In this document: positions 1-6,824 of the stretch, piece by piece
Position numbering within the stretch: the stretch's first letter is position 1
How the letters are laid out: each line of letters opens with the position of its first letter
Source: Oribacterium sp. UBA6992
GTDB lineage: Bacteria > Bacillota > Clostridia > Lachnospirales > Lachnospiraceae
NCBI GenBank assembly: GCA_002449915.1
Contig: DJXY01000161.1
Coordinates: 1 to 15,798 of the forward strand
Length of the DNA stretch: 15,798 nucleotides
Direction: 5' to 3'
Program-made: the position numbers and the translations under genes
Notes under the pieces: model-generated
Database searches by the model: none
What the model was told of the DNA's origin: nothing
The model's input: only the letters and a program-made list of their open reading frames with translations

Positions 1-416
1 AGAGAGCTTCGATTGCCGGTGCGCAGGGCGGATGCCAGGCAGAGTGCGGCAGTGCCGCCGGGATGGCAGCGGCTGCGATGGTCGAGGTCATGGGCGGAAG
101 TCCGGCACAGTCCGCGGATGCGCTTGCGATTGCGATCGCGAGTCAGCTTGGACTTGTCTGTGATCCGGTTGCGGGGCTGGTGGAGATCCCCTGCATCAAG
201 CGGAATGCTTCCGGCGTTATGATCGCCGTGTCTTCTGCGGATATGGTGCTTGCCGGGATCCCGGCGTATATTCCTGCGGACGAATGCATCATGGCGATGA
301 AATCCGTGGGCGATCAGCTGCCGGCATCGCTTAAGGAAACGGCCGGCGGAGGACTTGCGGCGACGCCGACAGGGAAGAAGCTAAAGGAGAGGGTATTCGG
401 CTCAGAAAAGCAGTAA
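1..416 (+). CDS. sdaAA: L-serine dehydratase, iron-sulfur-dependent, alpha subunit (3' part)
   Basis: This is the C-terminal 137 residues of the alpha chain of the oxygen-sensitive [4Fe-4S] L-serine dehydratase, which deaminates L-serine to pyruvate and ammonia in the cytoplasm. The gene enters from the left edge in the frame starting at base 3 and stops at TAA 414-416. The visible start, SIAGAQGGCQAECG, carries two of the cysteines that this family uses for the cluster. A third conserved cysteine lies in GLVEIPCIKRNASG. The tail, with GGLAATPTGKKL, is typical and complete. An ATG at 63 is internal, because the reading frame is open and conserved upstream of it. The last 15 bases overlap the 3' end of the converging flavoprotein gene. 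The beta subunit or domain is not visible here. The product call is strong; the true start lies outside the window. Confidence 0.93.
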   Translation, partial: RASIAGAQGGCQAECGSAAGMAAAAMVEVMGGSPAQSADALAIAIASQLGLVCDPVAGLVEIPCIKRNASGVMIAVSSADMVLAGIPAYIPADECIMAMKSVGDQLPASLKETAGGGLAATPTGKKLKERVFGSEKQ

Positions 417-1097
417 TTCTGCTGCATTTCTGCCGGCGGCAGCGCCTTCAATGCAGGCATCATCCGGGAGAATCTTATCTCCGGCGACATCGCCTGCAAT
501 AAAAAAATATTGGGATTTAGAAACAGAAATTGAGAGAGCAAGTGAAAGAGGATCCGGGACGATGCGTCCGGGGTCCTTTTTTGTTATAAGGGAAGCCGCA
601 ACCGGGGAATCTGCGTTGGGAAGTTCTGTGTTAAGATCAGTGCTATCTGGAGCGCTGGTATGCGTATCAGTTCCGGTGGTGTCGGGAGTTCTGCCGTTTG
701 TATTGGCGCTGCCGGTAGCGAGGATGAGAGCTCGAGTCAGGAGACAGTCAGAGTCCTGCGAGACATCAGAGAGTGTGACGGTAAAATATGCGTTGGCATC
801 GGAGTAAGTAATGGAATTTACCGAAACTCCGAGCTTTAGCGGAACTTCGTAGGTTTTAAGCAGATCACGGAACTGTTTCAGGACGTAGGCGGACCCGGCT
901 GCCTTATGATAGAGCCGGCTGCCCGCAGCAGACTCCATGCGGCAACGTAGCCGTCCGCCGATTTCCGATGCTTTATCCAAAAGAAGCACATCCCGGACGC
1001 CGCGATCCAGGGCAGCAGCTGCTGCAGACATGCCGGCAGGACCGGCACCGATGACAATAAGGTCGTAGATGTGGGGTGAGGTAGTTTTTATAAGCAT
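402..1097 (-). CDS. short FAD-binding oxidoreductase of the thioredoxin-reductase-like fold, without recognisable NAD(P)H domain
   Basis: A 231-residue protein. Residues 11-41 form an N-terminal Rossmann FAD site (YDLIVIGAGPAG, with acidic D41 at the end of the second strand), followed by EIGGRL. ALILATG at 123-129 is the motif that closes the first half of the FAD domain in the thioredoxin-reductase-like family. Residues 198-225 (FFIAGDV, then a GAAAGRNAA helix, with D203 contacting the flavin in relatives) are the second half. Usual members are about 300 residues or more, with a roughly 120-residue NAD(P)H domain between these halves. Here only about 65 residues, rich in T, D, S and N, link them, and there is no CxxC. 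AAAGGAA lies about 9 bases before the start, which supports ATG 1095-1097. The electron donor and function are unknown; it may take electrons from a partner protein. Family confidence is good, function confidence low. Confidence 0.75.
   Translation of the reverse strand: MLIKTTSPHIYDLIVIGAGPAGMSAAAAALDRGVRDVLLLDKASEIGGRLRCRMESAAGSRLYHKAAGSAYVLKQFRDLLKTYEVPLKLGVSVNSITYSDANAYFTVTLSDVSQDSDCLLTRALILATGSANTNGRTPDTTGTDTHTSAPDSTDLNTELPNADSPVAASLITKKDPGRIVPDPLSLALSISVSKSQYFFIAGDVAGDKILPDDACIEGAAAGRNAAELLLF
550..582 (+). terminator. rho-independent terminator for the serine dehydratase transcript
   Basis: GGATCCGGGACG (550-561) pairs with CGTCCGGGGTCC (565-576) across a 3-base loop, with one G.G mismatch and one G.T pair. 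Six T residues follow at 577-582. The orientation fits the plus-strand transcript ending 134 bases upstream. The element lies inside the coding sequence of the opposing flavoprotein gene, where it encodes residues 173-183. The minus strand has only a poor T-run after the hairpin, so bidirectional termination is less likely. Confidence 0.72.
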
Positions 1098-1128
1098 GAT
1101 GGAGATTCCTTTCTTTGGTTCTTTTTAT

Positions 1129-1134
1129 ATTATA
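1129..1134 (-). promoter_or_regulatory. candidate -10 box for the flavoprotein gene
   Basis: The minus strand reads TATAAT here, 32 bases before the flavoprotein start codon. The -35 region is weak: the best match, TTGTTT, sits about 20 bases upstream, a long spacing. A housekeeping-sigma promoter is plausible on the perfect -10 alone. Confidence 0.35.
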
Positions 1135-1173
1135 AAGAAATTGAGCGGTAAAAGAAACAACGGATACATCGGA

Positions 1174-1218
1174 CAACAAATTGTTGCACAACCTGAAATT
1201 TGAAACAAAATTGAAACA
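1174..1218 (+). promoter_or_regulatory. putative upstream activator site, TGAAACA direct repeat plus CAACAA/TTGTTG palindrome
   Basis: TGAAACA occurs at 1201-1207 and 1212-1218, exactly 11 bases (about one helical turn) apart. A related AGAAACA lies at 1153-1159, and a CAACAA-A-TTGTTG inverted repeat at 1174-1186. The repeats lie about 170-185 bases upstream of the predicted sigma-54 transcript start. The same heptamer occurs at similar distances upstream of the two other sigma-54 promoters in the window. Binding by the activator encoded at 7967-9835 is inferred. Confidence 0.55.
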
Positions 1219-1226
1219 AATAGAAG

Positions 1227-1241
1227 CCATGCTATGCATGG
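1227..1241. repeat. perfect inverted repeat CCATGC-TAT-GCATGG
   Basis: Six-base arms with a 3-base spacer lie between the TGAAACA repeats and the sigma-54 promoter. No T-run follows, so it is not an obvious terminator. It may be a second operator. Nothing else distinct is visible between 1242 and 1358. Confidence 0.35.
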
Positions 1242-1358
1242 TATTTTGAGAAACCCCAAGCAGCTTACGGAGCGATCCTTCAGAGATATCCAGGGAGGGG
1301 AGACAAACAATTCGCAATACTTCACAAATGTGCAGGATTTCCGCCATATCAAACAGCT

Positions 1359-1374
1359 TGGCACAAAGATTGCT
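1359..1374 (+). promoter_or_regulatory. sigma-54 (-24/-12) promoter of the isomerase-transketolase operon
   Basis: TGGCACAAAGATTGCT has GG (1360-1361) and GC (1372-1373) exactly 12 bases apart, and matches the TGGCAC-N5-TTGCT consensus throughout. Transcription is predicted near 1385, giving a leader of about 66 bases before the ATG at 1451. The whole 1098-1450 spacer holds only this promoter, the upstream repeats and the opposing -10 box. Confidence 0.85.
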
Positions 1375-1450
1375 TTATTCTCAAGTGGCGAGAAAAATAT
1401 CTAAAACGGAAGATAAAGTTAAAGATAAAGGAAATTCACGAGGAGGCAGT

Positions 1451-2290
1451 ATGAGACTTTGCTATCAGGTTGCAACGCCGGATGTTGCGATTGCAGATTC
1501 TGTTACAGCATATCAGGGACCGATTGAAAAGAGTCTCCGGGAGCTTGCAGCAGACGGTTTTACCGGAGTGGAATTTATGACCTTACATCCGGATGAGCTG
1601 GATCTTCCGGCAATCAAAAAGCTGACAGAGGAGCTTTCGCTTAAGGTCGTGCTGGTCTGCACAGGCGAGATTTACGGACAGCTTGGGCTTAGCTTTACCG
1701 ATCCGGATCCGGCGAGACGGGCAGAGGCTATCCGCAGGAGTAAGGAAATTATCGACATGGCAGCCTTTTTTGGTGCGAATGTAAATTTCGGCAGAATCCG
1801 CGGGCAGTATATAAGCGGAGTAAGCCATGAGGAAACGGAAAAGCTCGCGGTGGAAGCATTCAGAGAGCTGTCAGACTATGCAGCCCCCAAAGGCGTGATG
1901 CTGGCACTGGAACCGATCACGATTATGCAGACCAATTTCATCAACACGACGGAGGAAGGGGCACGCATGGTGGATCGTGTGGATCGACCTAACTTTAAGC
2001 TGATGCTGGATGTATTTCATATGAACCTGGAGGAGAAAGACATCTGTGAAACCATACGGCAATACAGCAAGGACTATAACATCCATGTGCATCTTGCGGA
2101 TAATAACCGCCGCTTCCCTGGTAATTGCGGACTTGATTTTAAAAAGATCATTAGAACTTTTAAAGACTGCGGCTATGATGGAGCATTCACAACAGAAATC
2201 TATCAGATCCCGGATCAGGAAGAGGCTGCTAAGGGCTCAATCAGGTATCTGAAACCTATCTTTACGGAAATCTATGGAGGTCTTAAGTGA
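1451..2290 (+). CDS. sugar (phosphate) isomerase/epimerase, xylose-isomerase-like TIM barrel
   Basis: A 279-residue cytoplasmic TIM-barrel protein of the AP-endonuclease-2/xylose-isomerase-like superfamily, which includes hydroxypyruvate isomerase and the ketose 3-epimerases. The usual metal ligands are present: E154 (LALEPI), D187 and H190 (MLDVFHMN), H212/H214 (IHVHLAD) and E249 (TTEIYQ). NRRFPGNCGLDF at 219-230 matches the substrate-gripping Arg loop of tagatose/psicose 3-epimerase and hydroxypyruvate-isomerase relatives. AGGAGG at 1441-1446 fixes the start at 1451; the frame is open further upstream to ATG 1328, but that would precede the promoter. It is the first gene of the operon, and its stop overlaps the next start by 4 bases (GTGA). 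It is expected to interconvert a keto sugar, sugar acid or phosphate; the exact substrate is not readable. Confidence 0.85.
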   Translation: MRLCYQVATPDVAIADSVTAYQGPIEKSLRELAADGFTGVEFMTLHPDELDLPAIKKLTEELSLKVVLVCTGEIYGQLGLSFTDPDPARRAEAIRRSKEIIDMAAFFGANVNFGRIRGQYISGVSHEETEKLAVEAFRELSDYAAPKGVMLALEPITIMQTNFINTTEEGARMVDRVDRPNFKLMLDVFHMNLEEKDICETIRQYSKDYNIHVHLADNNRRFPGNCGLDFKKIIRTFKDCGYDGAFTTEIYQIPDQEEAAKGSIRYLKPIFTEIYGGLK

Positions 2291-2949
2291 AAAAAATTTG
2301 TCTGATTCATACGGTAAAACCGGTGGCAGTCTCTTTTGATCAGCAGCTTAGGGACTTCCTTAAGGAAGATGTGGAAATCTACAATCTTTGGGATAGTTTC
2401 CTTGCGGATAATCCCAATGAGATCGGAAGCTTTACCATTAATAACCGGAACCGACTGTACAATGACATCAAGTCTGCAGAGATGACCGACTGCGATGTTA
2501 TTGTGGTTACCTGCTCTACACTGACACCCACGGTACGTCTGATCCGACCGTTTATCGAGAAGCCGCTTATTGCCATTGACGACGCTATGGGTAGAGAAGC
2601 CGTGCGGCGGGGCAGCAGAATCCTTGCATATGCATCTGCGGCATCTACGGAGGGGCCAATGCGGGAGAAGCTTCAGGAGGAGGCTGACAAACTCGGTAAG
2701 GAAATCCACATTGACTTCCGATCCAATCATGAAGCATTTCTCGCGATGAAGGCGATGGATATGGAAACGCATGATCGGCTCCTGCTGGAGGGTGCCAGGG
2801 AGATCACAGGCTATGATGTGATTGTACTTACGCAGGCGTCCATGGCACATCTTGAAACTAAGATCCAGGAAATCACCGGCATCCTGACGCTGTCTAGTCC
2901 AAAGAGATGCATGCAGGAAATTAAAGATACACTGGACAGGATATCGTAA
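2287..2949 (+). CDS. Asp/Glu/hydantoin racemase family protein
   Basis: A 220-residue protein with the two-lobed fold of the aspartate/glutamate/hydantoin racemase superfamily. It starts at GTG 2287, overlapping the previous stop by 4 bases, so it is probably translationally coupled. The first catalytic-cysteine motif is present as VVTCSTLTPTVR (C76). YASAASTEGP at 115-124 matches the second-lobe start. At the position of the second catalytic cysteine the protein has DVIVLTQASMAHLE, with Q183 and A184 in place of the usual Gly-Cys pair. Classical two-base racemisation is therefore doubtful; a decarboxylase, isomerase or binding role is possible. Placement between two sugar-metabolism genes argues against peptidoglycan glutamate racemase. 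No pathway assignment is possible from the sequence alone. Confidence 0.8.
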   Translation: MKKICLIHTVKPVAVSFDQQLRDFLKEDVEIYNLWDSFLADNPNEIGSFTINNRNRLYNDIKSAEMTDCDVIVVTCSTLTPTVRLIRPFIEKPLIAIDDAMGREAVRRGSRILAYASAASTEGPMREKLQEEADKLGKEIHIDFRSNHEAFLAMKAMDMETHDRLLLEGAREITGYDVIVLTQASMAHLETKIQEITGILTLSSPKRCMQEIKDTLDRIS

Positions 2950-3018
2950 TGAAGTCTCTGCATCGACCGGAACACGTAATCCTGTCGGACAGCGGCTTAA
3001 GCATATATGACGTAAATC

Positions 3019-3033
3019 TATGGTCGTACCATA
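3019..3033 (+). repeat. small inverted repeat just before the transketolase ribosome site
   Basis: TATGGT-CGT-ACCATA forms a 6-bp hairpin ending one base before AAGGAGG (3034-3039 region). It could expose or mask the ribosome site of the transketolase N gene. It is too short for confidence. The spacer 2950-3048 shows no promoter or terminator. Confidence 0.3.
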
Positions 3034-3048
3034 AGGAGGTAGCACCAC

Positions 3049-3876
3049 ATGGAAAAAGAAAAAAAGGAATATCTGGACTCTCTTTGTCTCGAGTTCAGAA
3101 AGACCCTGATCAAGACCTTACATGCCATTCAGACCGGACATCCGGGTGGATCACTCTCGGTTTGTGAGATTCTGACAGACCTGTATTTTAATGACGCTAA
3201 TATCTCGCCGGAAAATATCAATGATCGTTCCCGCGATAAGATCATCCTCTGCAAGGGACATGCTGCGCCGATGCTGTATATCAACCTTGCCAAAAAGGGA
3301 TTTTTTCCAATGGAGGAGTTAAAAACGCTGCGACAGATTAACAGCCGTCTGCAGGGACATCCCTGTACAAAGGAAACTCCCGGTGTTGAAGCATCTACAG
3401 GACCGCTGGGAGCCGGATATCCGCTTGCACTTGGCGTTGCACTTGCCGATATGCATGATGGCATCGATGCCTATACCTATGCAATTCTCGGAGATGGAGA
3501 AATCAATGAGGGCGTTGTATGGGAGACTGCGATGAATGCAAGCAAGTTCCACGCAAATCGTCTTATCACAATTTTAGACTGGAATGGGGTACAGCTGGAT
3601 GGCACCAATGAGGAAATCATGCCCATGGGAGACGTAGCACTCAAGTTTAAAGCATTCGGCTATAATACGATTGAGGTGGACGGACATGATGTATCCGCCA
3701 TTAGTGCCGCGATTGAGGTTGCCAAGACCTGTAAGGACAGACCGACAATCATCCTTGCACATACTGTTAAGGGCAAGGGCATTTCCTTTATGGAAGGAGA
3801 TCACAGCTGGCATGGCAAGGCAATCGATGATGCGCATTACGAGCAGGCAATGAAGGAATTGGGAGGTGAAGCATAA
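3049..3876 (+). CDS. transketolase, N-terminal (thiamine-diphosphate-binding) subunit
   Basis: A 275-residue subunit corresponding to the N-terminal third of one-chain transketolases. With its partner it transfers two-carbon ketol units between sugar phosphates in the cytoplasm. Visible motifs in order are HPGG (31-34), KGHAAP (69-74), STGPLGAG (116-123), the diphosphate/Mg site GDGEINEG (148-155) with N179 in LDWNG, KGKG (241-244) and the WHG motif (254-256). The AAGGAGG site 9 bases upstream sets the start. The stop overlaps the start of the C subunit (TAATG), so stoichiometric translation is likely. Two-gene transketolases are common in Clostridia and archaea. Being inside a specialised sigma-54 operon, it is probably a dedicated copy, and the two-carbon donor may be a non-standard ketose; that part is inference. 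Confidence 0.95.
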   Translation: MEKEKKEYLDSLCLEFRKTLIKTLHAIQTGHPGGSLSVCEILTDLYFNDANISPENINDRSRDKIILCKGHAAPMLYINLAKKGFFPMEELKTLRQINSRLQGHPCTKETPGVEASTGPLGAGYPLALGVALADMHDGIDAYTYAILGDGEINEGVVWETAMNASKFHANRLITILDWNGVQLDGTNEEIMPMGDVALKFKAFGYNTIEVDGHDVSAISAAIEVAKTCKDRPTIILAHTVKGKGISFMEGDHSWHGKAIDDAHYEQAMKELGGEA

Positions 3877-4811
3877 TGAGCAAGCAGATCCGTGAAGTAT
3901 ATGGAGAGGCACTGGTAAAGCTTGGTGCAGAGCATCAGGATGTAGTAGTTCTGGATGCGGATGTTTCCGGTTCCACGAAATCCGGGATGTTTGGAAAGGC
4001 CTATCCGGATCGTTTTTATAACTGTGGTATTTCCGAATATGCTATGATGGGTATGGCTGCAGGCATGGCAAAAAGCGGCAAGATTCCGTTTGTCAATACC
4101 TTTGCGGTATTTGAGACGACGCTTGGACTGCTTGCGGCAAGAACCTTTATGTCGTATTCCGGTCTTCCGGTTAAGATGATGGGAGCGTACGGAGGACTGT
4201 CCGATGCGTATGATGGAGCAACCCATCATTCACTTGAAGACATAGCGGTTATGCGTACCTTACCCGGAGTACGGGTTATGGTTGCATCCGATGCGGCAAC
4301 AGCAGAGTGGATGGTTAAGGCTGCGATTGAAACACCGGAGCCAATGTATATCCGTTTATCGAGAGATGCAGCACCGGACTGCCATCCTGCAGGTGCCAAG
4401 TTCACGCTTGGTAAAGGTATGATGGTAAAGGACGGCACGGATGTAACGATTATTGCCTGTGGACTGATGGTAAGTACAGCAATGGATGCGGCACAGGAGC
4501 TTCAATCCAAAGGCATCAGCGTAAGAGTGGTGGATATGTATAATATCAAACCAATCGATGCAGAACTTATTATAAAGTGTGCGCAGGAGACCGGTGCGAT
4601 TGTAACAGCGGAGGAACACAGTGTGATCGGTGGCCTGGGCGGAGCTGTTTCCGAGGTTCTGGCTAAAGCGGGGGCGCTGGTACCGGTGGAAATGATCGGC
4701 ATGCAGGATACGCATGGAGAGTCCGGACCGTATAAGGAGCTGCTCCGGAAATATGGTCTCGATGCAGCTGCCATCGGCAAGGCATGTGAAAAAGTGATTT
4801 CAAGAAAATAA
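3876..4811 (+). CDS. transketolase, C-terminal (pyrimidine-binding and C) subunit
   Basis: A 311-residue partner of the preceding gene. It carries the pyrimidine-binding domain, with the catalytic glutamate E54 in NCGISEYAMMG that protonates the thiamine ring, H117/H118 in DGATHHS, and YIRLSRDAAP for substrate phosphate. The transketolase C domain includes AEEHSVIGGLGGAVSE at 245-260. The length is usual for split transketolase (and resembles DXP-synthase C halves, but no DXP-synthase N half is present). The start ATG overlaps the previous stop, with GGGAGGTGAA ahead. A 76-base spacer to the next gene contains AT-rich repeated AAAGTAYATTA segments but no convincing promoter. The product call is firm; physiological substrates beyond ordinary pentose phosphates are unknown. 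Confidence 0.95.
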   Translation: MSKQIREVYGEALVKLGAEHQDVVVLDADVSGSTKSGMFGKAYPDRFYNCGISEYAMMGMAAGMAKSGKIPFVNTFAVFETTLGLLAARTFMSYSGLPVKMMGAYGGLSDAYDGATHHSLEDIAVMRTLPGVRVMVASDAATAEWMVKAAIETPEPMYIRLSRDAAPDCHPAGAKFTLGKGMMVKDGTDVTIIACGLMVSTAMDAAQELQSKGISVRVVDMYNIKPIDAELIIKCAQETGAIVTAEEHSVIGGLGGAVSEVLAKAGALVPVEMIGMQDTHGESGPYKELLRKYGLDAAAIGKACEKVISRK

Positions 4812-4887
4812 GAGATTGTCGGAGAAATCACAGTATATTCTCGCAATTAAAGTATATTAAAGTACATTATTACATAGGAGAACTGAT

Positions 4888-5799
4888 ATGGAGAAATCCA
4901 TGCATCGATTTATGAAGCCCGGCACCATCCTCGGAGTTTCCTACAAGGAGCTCGGGCAGGGGAGCGGTCCCATCCTTGAGACGCTGAAAAAACTCGTGAC
5001 GGATCCTTACTTTGAGTGTATCGAGCTCTCTCATATGCAGGATCCTGAGGTTTTCCGCCAGGCGGCAGAGATGATTCATACTGCCAATATGGTGACGGCA
5101 ATCGGAGGACAGGGGAGACTTCTTGGTCCTGGGCTTAATATCAATGATCTCGATGAGGATCGCCGCAGACAGGCTGTTGAGACTCTCAAAGATGGCATTG
5201 ATGAAGCGTATATTGCAGGCGCGGTGGACTTTCAGTTTCTTGCAGGACGATATGAAACGGATACAATGGAAGCATCTATGCAGGCATTGTTCCGGTCTAC
5301 GGAAGAGCTTTGTGCGTATGCCGCATCCAAAGGAGATCTTAAGATCGTCTGCGAGGTGTTTGACTATGATGTCGCTAAAAAATCACTGATTGGTCCGGTT
5401 GACCGGGTAAAACGCTATGCAGAAACCATTGGCAGGAAGTATGATAACTTTGGTATCCAGGTAGATCTCTCACACATTCCGATTTTACGGGAGAGCATCG
5501 AGGAGAGCATCCTGCCGATTGCAAAGTATATAAAGCATGCACACATTGGTAATGCTGTTGTTGCGGATCCGTCCTATCCGGCTTATGGAGATGAGCATCC
5601 GAGATTCGGATTTCCTCACAGTGAGGTCGGAATACCGGAAATTGTTAAATTTTTAAGGACACTTCTCGAAATCGGATTTTTAAATGAAGATGATCCTCCA
5701 ATCGTGAGCTTTGAAGTAAAGCCCTTTGGAGCCGAGGATCCGGATGTGGTACTTGCCAATGCCAAAAGGACGCTGGACCGCGCCTGGGAGCTGGTTTGA
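4888..5799 (+). CDS. TIM-barrel sugar (phosphate) isomerase/epimerase, paralog A
   Basis: A 303-residue TIM-barrel protein of the xylose-isomerase-like superfamily. Likely metal ligands are E156 (CEVFDYD), D193 and H196 (VDLSHIPI), H217/H219 (HAHIGNAV) and E276 (SFEVKP). It shares with the next gene the motifs LLGPxLNxND, FLAG, EVFDYDVxKxSLIGP, NFG, HxGNAV, YGDxHxRxG and VLANxKRxLxRAW, so the two are diverged tandem paralogs. TAGGAG lies 7 bases before ATG 4888; a second in-frame ATG at codon 5 lacks its own ribosome site. It differs from the first operon gene, which has the shorter epimerase-like pattern. The probable role is isomerisation of a keto sugar acid or sugar phosphate. It could also be a metal-dependent sugar-acid hydrolase or aldolase-like member. 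Substrate not assigned. Confidence 0.8.
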   Translation: MEKSMHRFMKPGTILGVSYKELGQGSGPILETLKKLVTDPYFECIELSHMQDPEVFRQAAEMIHTANMVTAIGGQGRLLGPGLNINDLDEDRRRQAVETLKDGIDEAYIAGAVDFQFLAGRYETDTMEASMQALFRSTEELCAYAASKGDLKIVCEVFDYDVAKKSLIGPVDRVKRYAETIGRKYDNFGIQVDLSHIPILRESIEESILPIAKYIKHAHIGNAVVADPSYPAYGDEHPRFGFPHSEVGIPEIVKFLRTLLEIGFLNEDDPPIVSFEVKPFGAEDPDVVLANAKRTLDRAWELV

Positions 5800-5825
5800 T
5801 TTTATAGAATAATGCATAGTGTATG

Positions 5826-5851
5826 AAAACGCATTTCTTAAAATGCATTTT
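5826..5851 (+). repeat. intercistronic hairpin between the two isomerase paralogs
   Basis: AAAACGCATTT (5826-5836) pairs with AAATGCATTTT (5841-5851) with one C.A mismatch and a CTTA loop, then one more T. The stem is AT-rich and weak, so full termination is unlikely. Partial attenuation or a processing site that adjusts paralog B levels is possible. No promoter is seen in the 75-base spacer. Confidence 0.35.
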
Positions 5852-5874
5852 TAACAACAGTAAAGGAGCAGAAA

Positions 5875-6783
5875 ATGAAGGAGTCAATTCACAAGTATTT
5901 TAAAGTAGGCACAATTCACTGGATGAGCTATCCGCGCATGGACGGAATGCAGTCCCTGAGAGAAATCTGCAGTGATGATTTTTTTGATGCGATTGAGGTG
6001 AATATCAACAAGCTCGGCGATATCAATACCGATACGGCTAAGGCAGCCAAGGCTATGCTGGAGCAGTCGCACCTCAAGGTCTGCTATGGTGCGCAGCCAT
6101 CACTGCTCGGACCAAAGCTTAATCCAAATGATACAGATGAGGAAGGCCGCAAAAAGGCAGAGGAAGCTCTTATCAAATCTGTTGACCGTGCGGAGTACTT
6201 CGGTGCTAAGGGAATTGCTTTTCTTGCCGGTAAATGGGCAGAGGAAACCAAGGATTTCCAGTATCAGCAGCTGTTAAAGACTACAGGTAATGTCTGTGAC
6301 TATGCAGCTCAAAAGGGCATGAGTGTAGAGCTCGAGGTGTTTGACTATGATGTAGACAAGGCTTCTCTCATCGGACCTGCTCCGTTGGCGGCGCAGTTTG
6401 CAGCGGATATGCGGCTTAAGCACCATAACTTCGGACTGCTGGTGGATTTGTCTCATTTCCCAATCTGCCACGAGGACTCCAAGCAGGTAATCCGTACCTG
6501 CAGACCATACATTACACACCTGCATTTTGGTAATGCAGTTGCAGATCCTGAAGCAGAGGGCTATGGAGATCTGCATCAGAGACTCGGCTATCCTAACAGT
6601 GCCAATGATATCAAGGAGCTGACAGAGTTCCTGCAGATTGTCAAGGAGGAGGGATTTTTTAATGCAGAGGATCCAATGGTTCTTTCCATGGAGGTTATGC
6701 CTACCAAGGTTGAAGACGAGGAAATTGTGCTTGCCAATACCAAGAGATGCCTTAATCGCGCATGGGCAATGGTTAAGGATTAA
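5875..6783 (+). CDS. TIM-barrel sugar (phosphate) isomerase/epimerase, paralog B
   Basis: A 302-residue paralog of the preceding gene with the same length and motif order. Predicted metal ligands are E154 (LEVFDYD), D191 and H194 (VDLSHFPI), H215/H217 (HLHFGNAV) and E273 (SMEVMP). The N-terminal barrel strands differ from paralog A (GTIHWMSYP against GTILGVSYK, and AIEVNINK against CIELSHMQ). These strands usually shape substrate specificity, so the two probably act on different epimers or form a hetero-oligomer. AAGGAG six to eight bases upstream supports the start. Retention of both with intact ligands argues that both are active enzymes. Substrate not assigned; superfamily assignment is firm. 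Confidence 0.8.
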   Translation: MKESIHKYFKVGTIHWMSYPRMDGMQSLREICSDDFFDAIEVNINKLGDINTDTAKAAKAMLEQSHLKVCYGAQPSLLGPKLNPNDTDEEGRKKAEEALIKSVDRAEYFGAKGIAFLAGKWAEETKDFQYQQLLKTTGNVCDYAAQKGMSVELEVFDYDVDKASLIGPAPLAAQFAADMRLKHHNFGLLVDLSHFPICHEDSKQVIRTCRPYITHLHFGNAVADPEAEGYGDLHQRLGYPNSANDIKELTEFLQIVKEEGFFNAEDPMVLSMEVMPTKVEDEEIVLANTKRCLNRAWAMVKD

Positions 6784-6824
6784 GCAGCGGTAACAGACCT
6801 TAAAGCAGTAAAGGAGAAATTAAA

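Noticed and set aside
973..1347. minus-strand frame across the 1098-1347 spacer
   Set aside because: It runs out of frame through the flavoprotein start and the regulatory repeats, and has no recognisable protein features.
2272..3048. 258-codon minus-strand frame
   Set aside because: It is an exact shadow of the racemase-like gene, whose plus-strand translation has clear family motifs; the minus translation is rich in C, H and R and matches nothing.
2949..3167. 72-codon plus-strand frame starting at the racemase-like gene's stop (TAATG)
   Set aside because: It overlaps the transketolase N gene by about 120 bases in another frame, shows no family motifs and has no ribosome site of its own.
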